In this document: one piece after another, positions 50,554-57,710 of the stretch
Layout: each line of letters starts with the position of its first letter
Numbering within the stretch: the stretch's first letter is position 1
Assembly (NCBI GenBank): GCA_964558465.1
Contig: CAZLEF010000035.1
Span: 1-64,000, forward strand
DNA length: 64,000 bases
Reading direction: 5' to 3'
Source of the DNA: JACJYC01 sp964558465
Lineage (GTDB): Bacteria; Bacteroidota; Bacteroidia; Chitinophagales; Saprospiraceae
Made by a program: the position numbers and the translations under genes
The notes under the pieces: model-generated
Told to the model about the DNA's origin: nothing
Database searches by the model: none
The model's input: the letters and a program-made list of their open reading frames with translations, nothing else

Positions 50554-51393
50554 ATGAAAGCGGTTAAAAAATATTTAAAAAACCGGAAGAATGCGATTGA
50601 TCTTCTTTTAAAAAAAAACAGCCGGTCATTTACTCCCGATACTTTTCACCAACTTCGGGTTGAAATTAAAAAACTGGACGCTTTATTTGAATTGATTGAT
50701 TTTTGTGCCGGAAAATTTAAAAAAAATAAAACTTCCAAACCATTCAGGCGGATTTTCAACCAGGCTGGAAAGGTCAGAGAGCTTCAGGTTGAGGAGGATA
50801 TACTGAAAAACTATTTTATTGACCGTTCATTGCAGGATTACAGGAACAGTATCCGGAGAATAAAATTAAAAGAACGGAAGATTTTCTTTTCAATTTTAAA
50901 TGAAGACTTGAAGGAAGAACTTAAAAAAAGCTATCGGAAAACGCTGCATTTTACAGAAGAAATCAACAAGAAGAAGGCGGGATATTTTCTAAAACAAGAA
51001 GAAAAAAAAATTAAAAAACTCCTGATCCAGGGCAATTTATCCAATGCCCGGATCCACGAACTCAGAAAGTTGTTAAAAAGGCATTTTTATGTTCGTAAAA
51101 GCCTGCAATTGGCAGATCGGCCTAAATTTTTTAATAAGAACGCGGCCTTTCTCACCTTATCTGGCGAATGGCATGATTACCAGAAAACCATTGAACATTT
51201 AAATAAAGTATTGAACAGCAGAAGTGAAATTGGACCGGATGACGCAGTTCAAATAAAAAAAATTAAGAAAAAAATATCCTCAGACAGTAATCGGTTACTA
51301 AACAAGATAAGAACCGCCATTGCTGCATTCGAAAATAAAAGCCTTAGCCCATCCGCTCTTCATACTCCTGCATCAATTCCGCAAGCGCCCTGA
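50554..51393 (+). CDS. CHAD-domain protein
   Basis: A 279-residue lysine-rich helical protein. The CHAD signature is seen in FHQLRVEIKKLDALFELIDF (His and basic residues of the first helix pair) and IHELRKLLKRHFYVRKSLQL (second). CHAD domains bind polyphosphate through their basic surface and are often linked to CYTH phosphatases or polyphosphate granules. No CYTH partner is adjacent. Its last 50 bases overlap the 3' end of the convergent serC gene, which may be a sign that one stop has moved. Its A+T-rich codons contrast with the neighbouring genes. Confidence 0.85.
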   Translation: MKAVKKYLKNRKNAIDLLLKKNSRSFTPDTFHQLRVEIKKLDALFELIDFCAGKFKKNKTSKPFRRIFNQAGKVRELQVEEDILKNYFIDRSLQDYRNSIRRIKLKERKIFFSILNEDLKEELKKSYRKTLHFTEEINKKKAGYFLKQEEKKIKKLLIQGNLSNARIHELRKLLKRHFYVRKSLQLADRPKFFNKNAAFLTLSGEWHDYQKTIEHLNKVLNSRSEIGPDDAVQIKKIKKKISSDSNRLLNKIRTAIAAFENKSLSPSALHTPASIPQAP

Positions 51394-52417
51394 CACCCTC
51401 CAGCGGCATGGCATTGTACATCGAAGCGCGGAAACCGCCTGCCGTGGGAAACCCTTTGATGCCGACGACACCGTTTTCCTCCGCAAATTTCAGGAATCCG
51501 GCCTCCAGTTCGGGCCGGTTGATCCGGAAACAGGCGTTCATGACCGAGCGGTCTTCTGCCGCTACATTGCCGGTAAAGAGGGAATTGCGATCGATCTCGG
51601 CATACATGAGCGCTGCTTTTTCGGCGTTCTTTTCGGCTATTTTGACGAGGCCGCCCTGTTCTTTTGTCCAGCGCAGGGTGAGCATGGAGACGTAGATGGG
51701 GAACACCGGCGCCGTATGGTATAACGACCGGGCTGAAACATGGGTTTTATAGTCAAAAATGGTGGGGATCAGGCGGTCCGGTTTTTTTTCCAGCATATCC
51801 TTCCGGATCACGACGCAGGTTGTGCCGGCCATGCCAAAGTTCTTCTGGGCGCTGGCAAAAATAACGCCGAATTTCTCCATGGGGAGCGGCCGGGTCAGGA
51901 AATCGGAGGTCATATCGGCCACGACCGGCACGGGGATATCCGGGAAGGAATGATGCTGAGTACCGTTGATTGTTTCGTTGGAGACCAGGTGAAAATAAGC
52001 GGTTTCGGGGGGTAACGACCAGGTCTTGGGAATCCGGTCGTATCCGGTCGATTCGGAAGTGGCCAACACTTGCACCCGGCAGAGCTGGCCGGCGGCCTGG
52101 ATCGCTTTTGCAGCCCAATAACCCGTATTGACAACTGCGACAGAATCCCGGGGCCCGGTCAGGTTCATGGGTGCGATGGCCAATTGGGAAGAGGCGCCCC
52201 CGGCCACCCAGATCACTTCAAAATCCGTTGTCAGGTCGAGCAATTCGCGAACCAGTCCGGAGGCCTCTTCGATCATCGCCATGACCTTGGGGCTCCGATG
52301 GCTCATTTCGGCAAGGGAAAGGCCGGTATGTTCGTATTCAATCAGGCTTCGACTCGCTTCTTCCAGGACGGAGGGAGGGATCACGGCCGGGCCTGGACTG
52401 AAATTGAAGGTTTTCAT
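51344..52417 (-). CDS. serC: phosphoserine aminotransferase
   Basis: A 357-residue class V aminotransferase. It opens MKTFNFSPGPAVIPPSVLEE as SerC does. The PLP lysine is Lys192 in FASAQKNFGMAGT. HTGLSLAEMSHRS and WVAGGASSQLA supply phosphate- and substrate-binding residues, and the C-terminal AGGFRASMYNAM is diagnostic. It transfers amino groups between glutamate and 3-phosphohydroxypyruvate in serine (and possibly pyridoxine) synthesis. serA is not in the window. It is convergent with the CHAD gene, with a 50-base overlap. Confidence 0.97.
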   Translation of the reverse strand: MKTFNFSPGPAVIPPSVLEEASRSLIEYEHTGLSLAEMSHRSPKVMAMIEEASGLVRELLDLTTDFEVIWVAGGASSQLAIAPMNLTGPRDSVAVVNTGYWAAKAIQAAGQLCRVQVLATSESTGYDRIPKTWSLPPETAYFHLVSNETINGTQHHSFPDIPVPVVADMTSDFLTRPLPMEKFGVIFASAQKNFGMAGTTCVVIRKDMLEKKPDRLIPTIFDYKTHVSARSLYHTAPVFPIYVSMLTLRWTKEQGGLVKIAEKNAEKAALMYAEIDRNSLFTGNVAAEDRSVMNACFRINRPELEAGFLKFAEENGVVGIKGFPTAGGFRASMYNAMPLEGVRALAELMQEYEERMG

Positions 52418-52433
52418 GGCTTGACTGGATATA

Positions 52434-52853
52434 TCAAACCAGCAGAGAGGTTAAATCCAAATTGAGCAGGCCCGACCACGAAGCGCCGGTTTCGGTATCC
52501 TGTGTTTTTTTCAGGTATTTATGCCATTCTCCGGTTTCAAAGTTCAGCACAAATCCCTCTTCGATGCCAAATTCCGTACCGTCCATTAACCGGCGAAGTT
52601 TGGAAAGATCCGTCTTCCAGCCTCTGTTGGTTGAAACTTCAATAACAATAGGAACGGTGGCATTTTGGTTATCCTGCAAAATCAGATCCGGACATTTGCT
52701 ATCCGGGTTTCCCGGATCAATATCTGTTTCCGGTAAGGGTTCTAACAGAATCTGCCCGCTCCGGAAAAGTTTTTCCAAGCCGAATAACAATTTTTTGATC
52801 GCGCGCTGGTGGTGAATCGTTGCAAGATCTCCCATTTCTACTTCCGTAGTCAT
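52434..52853 (-). CDS. Uma2/DUF820-like restriction-endonuclease-fold protein
   Basis: 139 residues from ATG 52853. The core reads CPDLILQDNQNATVPIVIEV, then a Lys in DLSKLRRL: the P-D...E-x-V...K layout of the PD-(D/E)xK nuclease fold shared with Uma2/DUF820 proteins. These are common, often multicopy proteins of unknown role in this phylum and in cyanobacteria. No methyltransferase or defence partner is beside it. It lies 16 bases from the start of serC on the same strand, so it might share its transcript. Confidence 0.72.
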   Translation of the reverse strand: MTTEVEMGDLATIHHQRAIKKLLFGLEKLFRSGQILLEPLPETDIDPGNPDSKCPDLILQDNQNATVPIVIEVSTNRGWKTDLSKLRRLMDGTEFGIEEGFVLNFETGEWHKYLKKTQDTETGASWSGLLNLDLTSLLV

Positions 52854-52951
52854 GTTATAAGATTTTGTACAAAAATACCCATTTTCAACCATAAAAACAA
52901 ATGGAAATACCTGGCAGTTTCTTTAACATTGTGCCTTTAATTAAAATCAAT

Positions 52952-54070
52952 ATGCATTTTTTAAAGATCCTGAACAAACACGGCCTGACGGAATCCCAAC
53001 TCTTCATCTGGCTTTTTGTGCCATACAAGATCACGCCGGACGGGGTCATCAGTGAATTTTACGACGACCCCGATACGCGGGCGGAGATGAAAGCCGCTTT
53101 TGAGGCGTTAGGCCTGGACTGGCAATGGACGGTCATCACGATGGACAACCTGCAGCAAACGGTTGAACAATTAATGAACACCCGGGATGGCCGGCTCCAG
53201 GTGGTGTTTAACTATTGCGACGGCGACGAGATCAATGGTTACCCCGGTCTGTCTGTAGTTCGGCTGCTGGAGGAAAAAGGCATTCCTTATACCGGCGCCG
53301 ACTCCGGGTTTTACCATATGTCCACCTCCAAGTTGCTGATGAAAGAAGCCTTTACCGCGGCTGGGGTGCCGACTGCGCCTTATGTCTTTATCGGGGATCC
53401 TGCCATGGACCTGACGGGGATATGCGCCAAAGTGGGCGCGCCGGATCATGCGCCGGTTTTTGTCAAACCGGTCATTTCCGGCGGCAGTTACGGCTTGACC
53501 TGGGAATCGGTGGTGCGCGATGACGAATCGTTGAAAACCCAGGCGGAGTTGCTTTTTAAAGGCATGCATGGTTTTGACTTCAACGAGGGGGGCGTGTTGG
53601 CCGAACGGTTTATCCTGGGGGCCGATTTCACCGTTCTGGTTTCCGGCACACCCCGATTCCCGGAAAACTGCGTGGTCTATCCGGCGCTTCAGATCGTTTA
53701 CGATAAAAAATTGCCGGAAGAAAAACATCATTTTGTGTACGACATGTGGAAAGAGCAGTTGTACGTGACCCGGATCGCCGACCCCGACCAAAACACGCGC
53801 CTGGGCGAAATCGCCTGGGCGGCATTCGAAGCCGTGGGCGGCGCCGGATACGGGCGGGTGGACCTGCGCTGGGAAAAGTCAACCGGCAACATCTACGTCC
53901 TGGAGGTCAATGCCAATTGCAGCATCTCATCGTGGGTAGAAAGCGACACGATCTGCGGAAAGATCCTGCAGGCGCACGGGTATTCCTTTGCCCAATTCCT
54001 GGGGGACATTATCGGCGACGCCCTCGAACGGCATTATTTCAAGGGTGAAAAATCCGTCGGGTACATATAG
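52952..54070 (+). CDS. ATP-grasp ligase, D-Ala-D-Ala-ligase-like
   Basis: 372 residues from ATG 52952 (MHFLKILNKHGLTESQLFIW). An upstream ATG at 52901 is possible. The ATP-grasp fold shows KPVISGGSYGLTWESVVRDD (glycine-rich loop and Lys), GGVLAERFILGADFTVLVSG, and the metal-binding end GYGRVDLRWEKSTGNIYVLE followed by VNANCSISS (Asp, Glu, Asn). It should join a carboxylate to an amino or thiol group via an acyl phosphate. It differs from true D-Ala-D-Ala ligase in the substrate region, so a peptide- or metabolite-ligase role is likely. It overlaps the convergent NIPSNAP gene by 37 bases. Confidence 0.88.
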   Translation: MHFLKILNKHGLTESQLFIWLFVPYKITPDGVISEFYDDPDTRAEMKAAFEALGLDWQWTVITMDNLQQTVEQLMNTRDGRLQVVFNYCDGDEINGYPGLSVVRLLEEKGIPYTGADSGFYHMSTSKLLMKEAFTAAGVPTAPYVFIGDPAMDLTGICAKVGAPDHAPVFVKPVISGGSYGLTWESVVRDDESLKTQAELLFKGMHGFDFNEGGVLAERFILGADFTVLVSGTPRFPENCVVYPALQIVYDKKLPEEKHHFVYDMWKEQLYVTRIADPDQNTRLGEIAWAAFEAVGGAGYGRVDLRWEKSTGNIYVLEVNANCSISSWVESDTICGKILQAHGYSFAQFLGDIIGDALERHYFKGEKSVGYI

Positions 54071-54786
54071 ATCGATTGCACTTTCAGGGTAAGGGAGCCT
54101 CCCGCATTTTTTTCCGATTCCCCCCTTGCGCTGATCCATTTGGGGTCTTTGCCGAAGCGGGAAAACGAGGCTTTACCCGCTGGTTCGGAATCGTGGGCCA
54201 GGAAATAGTAGAGCATGGAATCCCGACCCTGTTCTTCATCCGTTGGCGTCCAGTAGATCTTGTTTTTCATCCCGTGTTTTTTGAACAATTTGAGGGTATG
54301 GTTGCGGAAACGGGCCAGGAGGTTGTTCAGGTTTCCGGGTGATGCGGTGTAGATCCTGAATTCCCACACTTTTCCACATTCGGATCGCAGGTCGTTGGGA
54401 GAAAAATCGGTTGTTTTTAAAAAAATGCTTTCTATCCCGGCGATCAGTTTGCCGTTGACCTCGCTGTCCTTCCAGACCCGTTGCCAGGTGGTGTCGGCCA
54501 TAAAACCCTGCCAGGCGGCTTCCCTTGCTTGCCGGCTGGGATAAGAAAGGACGTAATAGAGTTTTTCCTCCGGGTTGTCGAGCGGCGTCCAGTAACCGAC
54601 ATTGGTCATACCATGTTTTTCAAAAAGCGCGACGGTATGGTTGCGGAAGCGTTTGAGCAAGTCGTTCAATTTGCCTTTTTCGGCGGTGTAGATGCGGAGT
54701 TCGTAACACAACTGACCGGCCTTTTGGGCGGACAGGGTGGATTGAAGTCCGGTTGCGAGTACTAAAATAATTAGGAGATATTTCAT
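54034..54786 (-). CDS. exported NIPSNAP-family protein with two repeats
   Basis: 250 residues. A signal peptide (MKYLLIILVLATGLQSTLSA) precedes two ferredoxin-like NIPSNAP domains: the first opens CYELRIYTAEKGKLNDLLKR and the second opens VWEFRIYTASPGNLNNLLAR. Both keep the FRNHT-x-x-LFxKHGM-x-N-x-x-YW pattern. The family is of unknown chemistry; members act as mitochondrial or periplasmic binding proteins. The promoter region is squeezed against the truncated transposase that lies about 25 bases upstream. Confidence 0.9.
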   Translation of the reverse strand: MKYLLIILVLATGLQSTLSAQKAGQLCYELRIYTAEKGKLNDLLKRFRNHTVALFEKHGMTNVGYWTPLDNPEEKLYYVLSYPSRQAREAAWQGFMADTTWQRVWKDSEVNGKLIAGIESIFLKTTDFSPNDLRSECGKVWEFRIYTASPGNLNNLLARFRNHTLKLFKKHGMKNKIYWTPTDEEQGRDSMLYYFLAHDSEPAGKASFSRFGKDPKWISARGESEKNAGGSLTLKVQSIYMYPTDFSPLK

Positions 54787-54809
54787 GATTTTGTGTTGTT
54801 TTGAAAAAT

Positions 54810-55363
54810 ATGTGTCGGTCGTAGCTTTCCCGTGTCCACACTTTACCTGAACGACCCAATAGCCTGTTAATATAAATTGCCGAGGGGCCCTTAATGCGTT
54901 TCATGATGTTGCATAATGGTTCAAAATCCTGCAACTCCCATGCCGTATCCTCAAAATCATCCGTCAATTGCACCTGGGTATCGATCAGGATATGCACATG
55001 GTTGGACATGATACAATAGGCCACAAGATCGTATAAATTTCCATCATACCGATGGAGTTCGTCCTGCACAATTTTTGCGATTTCGGGTTCTTTGAGGTAA
55101 TGCGGTCCTGTTCTGATTTTATGTAACAGGTCATCGTACTTGGCAAAAAATCGTTTCTTCTCCTCGTAAAGGAACTCCCTCAATTCCGGCGCATTCTCTT
55201 TACGAAGGTTCAGGATTTTTTCTTCATACTCTTGTTGCAGGTGGAAAAGCCGTGCTTTAGGAATGGAATCATATAATCTGAATGTGACAAAAAAAGCCGC
55301 TCCAATGGGTTGAATATGCGGCAGACACCTCTGGTAGGAGGTTTTAATTTGAGAGATTTTCAT
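54810..55363 (-). pseudogene. truncated REP-associated tyrosine transposase (IS200-like, Y1)
   Basis: From ATG 55363 (MKISQIKTSYQRCLPHIQPI) the frame matches the TnpA-REP family: GAAFFVTFRLYDSIPKARLF, the HUH histidines in IMSNHVHILID, and the late motif GRSGKVWTRESYDRH. After this motif, at about 54820, the frame loses similarity (FFKTTQNHEISPN) and runs into the NIPSNAP gene in another frame. The segment that should carry the Y-I-x-x-N-P stretch is missing, so it is probably inactive. Nested hairpins lie 60 bases upstream (55424-55522). Confidence 0.82.
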
Positions 55364-55423
55364 GGCGCGTTGCGTTTTAGGCGTTATAAATTCTGAGCAA
55401 GTCAAATGTACAAAAAATAAAGT

Positions 55424-55522
55424 GTCCGCCAAATTTATTTGGCTGGACCAAAAAAATGCCGGACAAATAAATTTGTCCGGCATTTTGTAGGCATTATCCA
55501 GCCAAACAAGTTTGGCGGATAC
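55424..55522. repeat. nested REP-like hairpins upstream of the transposase remnant
   Basis: Three stems in order: GCCAAAT-TT-ATTTGGC (55428-55443); a perfect 16-bp stem AAAATGCCGGACAAAT with AA loop (55453-55486); GCCAAAC-AA-GTTTGGC (55501-55516). The outer two stems are themselves inverted copies (GTCCGCCAAA... and ...TTTGGCGGATAC). This is the layout of a REP doublet, the expected substrate of such transposases. Confidence 0.8.
55453..55486. terminator. 16-bp perfect stem-loop, probable terminator
   Basis: AAAATGCCGGACAAAT/ATTTGTCCGGCATTTT with a two-base loop and terminal T-run lies between the dienelactone hydrolase gene's 3' end (55522) and the transposase start. It could end transcription from the hydrolase gene as well as being the core of the REP doublet. 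Confidence 0.5.
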
Positions 55523-56391
55523 TAAAACCGGGCCTTCAGGTACGTAAGCGCCATATCGTACGCTTCCTTGCTCAGCACAGGATCGTGTTTAGGATTGGAG
55601 GGATTGGCAAACCCGTGTACTCCGTTAAAGATCTTATACTCGAGTTTTTTGCCGGCGGTTTTCATATTGGCGGCAAACTCTTCGATGATCTGTTTAGAGA
55701 TCCGTTCTTCGGTGGCAAACAACCCCAGAACATCGCATTTCAGGGTTTTTAACTTTTCCACATCCCGTACGGGCATGCCGTAATAAATCACGGATCCAAC
55801 TGATTTTTTCCCGTTGAGCAGGGCGGACTGGAGGGAGAGGCCGCCGCCAAAACACCAGCCAACGTTGGCAATTTTTGCTTTTTTGCCGGCAAATGCAGAG
55901 GCGCCCTTAATGATACTTTCCAGGCGTTCTTGTTTAACGCCCGACATGATCTGGCCCGCTTCCTGGGGGCTGGTCGTGACCTTGCCGTCGTACATATCCA
56001 GGGCCAGGACGTTCACTTCTCCGCCGAGGTCTTTGTAAAAGATATCGGCCTGCTGTTTGATATGGTCGTTCAGGCCCCACCATTCCTGGTAGACAAACAG
56101 CCATTTTTTTGATTTTTTGTTGGCTTTGATCAGGTATCCGCCGGCTTCCTGGCCATCCGGCGCCGGGAAACGAACGTTTTCACCCATTGCATCGAAATCC
56201 AAGGGTTGGGGCGAAGGGTGGAGGGCCTGAAAAGCCGGGTCAAGGGCAAAGGCCGCCATGCCTTCCGGGCCGGAGGCAGCGCACATGACAGGGTCGGCAG
56301 GGAAGGCGCCCGGCGAATAGTTTCCATCCGGATGGGGGGTTCCCGCTGCAAACAATAAAAGTACGGAGGAAAATCCGATAAAATAATTCAT
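55522..56391 (-). CDS. exported dienelactone hydrolase family protein
   Basis: 289 residues. A signal peptide (about 1-18) precedes an alpha/beta-hydrolase with nucleophile Cys180 in GWCFGGG, Glu103 in YQEWWGLNDH and His259 in GVHGF. The acid that is Asp in the classical triad falls at Glu228 or Glu229 (ATEERIS), a conservative change. The first 65 residues hold an unconserved-looking spacer. The enzyme probably hydrolyses a lactone or ester in the periplasm. The substrate is unknown. REP-like hairpins follow the stop codon. Confidence 0.9.
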   Translation of the reverse strand: MNYFIGFSSVLLLFAAGTPHPDGNYSPGAFPADPVMCAASGPEGMAAFALDPAFQALHPSPQPLDFDAMGENVRFPAPDGQEAGGYLIKANKKSKKWLFVYQEWWGLNDHIKQQADIFYKDLGGEVNVLALDMYDGKVTTSPQEAGQIMSGVKQERLESIIKGASAFAGKKAKIANVGWCFGGGLSLQSALLNGKKSVGSVIYYGMPVRDVEKLKTLKCDVLGLFATEERISKQIIEEFAANMKTAGKKLEYKIFNGVHGFANPSNPKHDPVLSKEAYDMALTYLKARF

Positions 56392-56423
56392 GACGATACG
56401 GTTTTGAGGATGAAAAAGATTGA

Positions 56424-57233
56424 TCAGTTTTGCAATATGGTCAGTTTTTCATTTATCTTTTGTATGATATCTTGTGTTTTTTTCAACAAACCTCGCTCGG
56501 GTTGTTCAAACTCGGAAAGGTGCCGGAAAGCCATATCTCTTACGTACTGGATCTCCACCATGAGACCATTGTCATTTTTGACGTGTTCGTATAAGTCTGG
56601 CATTAATGCAGCTCGATAAGGGGTAATTCCCAGTTTTTTGAGCGCTTCCATGTATTTTTCCTGCGCATCGGCTATCCAATAATTAACGTCCAGCGCTTTT
56701 CTTGCAGCGGCGTAATGGTCATTGATGGCAATCCTCAAATCCAGATCGCGGATGATCGGAATTTTCGAAGCGGAAACCATTTCCTGGTAGGTGATATCGC
56801 TGTGGTCAAATATCCGGATGGCCCACAATCTGCCGAGGGCTAAACCCAGGCTGTCCGAGGTCCAATCTGAAGGCGCAGGAAATGCATTTTGTCCCTTTTT
56901 CAGAATAATTTTAGGTTCAAAAGTTGCTGTATTATCCCCTAGCAGTTCAAGTACCCAGGTAGAAATCATAATCCGCCGAAAGGCGAAATTATTGGCTTCC
57001 GTAATGTCAATATAATCTTTTTCCAGATCTGACAACAACCTCGACAAATAACTGATCTCTTCCGCCCTGTCGGTTTTCCACTTCTGATAATCGTTGATCT
57101 CAAGCGCAATCAGAATGCCGATGACCACCAGCAGAATTTCTCCGGCGGCATACAACAGATACCTTCTCAGGTTTTGACCGGTTAAAGGATTGTTCAATAA
57201 TTCTCGTCTTATTTTCCCCAGAAACCGAATCAT
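56424..57233 (-). CDS. DUF6090 membrane-anchored protein
   Basis: 269 residues. The N-terminus reads MIRFLGKIRRELLNNPLTGQ, then one membrane helix (LLYAAGEILLVVIGILIALE) at about 27-48 with INDY following, the signature of DUF6090 in Bacteroidota. The remaining 220 residues are helical and probably periplasmic (ISYLSRLLSDLEKDYIDITE). The function is unknown. It shares strand with the hydrolase gene 30 bases downstream and may be co-transcribed. Confidence 0.85.
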   Translation of the reverse strand: MIRFLGKIRRELLNNPLTGQNLRRYLLYAAGEILLVVIGILIALEINDYQKWKTDRAEEISYLSRLLSDLEKDYIDITEANNFAFRRIMISTWVLELLGDNTATFEPKIILKKGQNAFPAPSDWTSDSLGLALGRLWAIRIFDHSDITYQEMVSASKIPIIRDLDLRIAINDHYAAARKALDVNYWIADAQEKYMEALKKLGITPYRAALMPDLYEHVKNDNGLMVEIQYVRDMAFRHLSEFEQPERGLLKKTQDIIQKINEKLTILQN

Positions 57234-57254
57234 CCATCAAATTTTAAGACCGTG

Positions 57255-57653
57255 CTATAAAGGTATTTTCCGCCACCGGACATCCAGTGAATACCAGCCG
57301 GGGCCCGTCAGGCCGATGGTCGTAAATGCGATCAGGAAAGTGAGCGCCAGTTCAATTTTTGGCAACGGCTGGCCGAAATTGGCCACAAAAGCCGCTACGA
57401 TCATAGTGATGACCAGCGGGATCACCGCCAGCCGGGTGTACAGCCCCAGTATGACCAAAGCAGAACAAACCAACTCCGCAAAAGTTGCAAGGGTCAGAGA
57501 AGCAGGAATTCCGATGCCCAGCGGGTCGCCAAACTTGAGCGGGCCGTCGGCAAAAAACCGCATCAGTTTCGGCCAGCCGTGGTTGAGGATCATCAGGACC
57601 CCGAATCCGAAGCGGAGGAGCAAAATTGCGATATCTGTTCTTCTGGATTCCAT
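57255..57653 (-). CDS. DoxX-family membrane protein
   Basis: 132 residues with four membrane helices. The opening ILLLRFGFGVLMILNHGWPK is the DoxX signature, followed by LALTFLIAFTTIGLTGPGWY near the C-terminus. Family members are quinone-linked oxidoreductase subunits or unknown membrane proteins. It stands alone between DUF6090 and the TonB-dependent receptor genes, all on the minus strand. Confidence 0.9.
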   Translation of the reverse strand: MESRRTDIAILLLRFGFGVLMILNHGWPKLMRFFADGPLKFGDPLGIGIPASLTLATFAELVCSALVILGLYTRLAVIPLVITMIVAAFVANFGQPLPKIELALTFLIAFTTIGLTGPGWYSLDVRWRKIPL

Positions 57654-57710
57654 TTTGTGGTTTGTTAACGGATGTAAAAATAGCTTAATTCCTGGAATGA
57701 CAACGGGTTG

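Noticed and set aside
54620..54815. C-terminal part of the transposase frame
   Set aside because: It lies in another frame of the NIPSNAP gene and lacks the expected transposase motifs, so it is not counted as transposase sequence.
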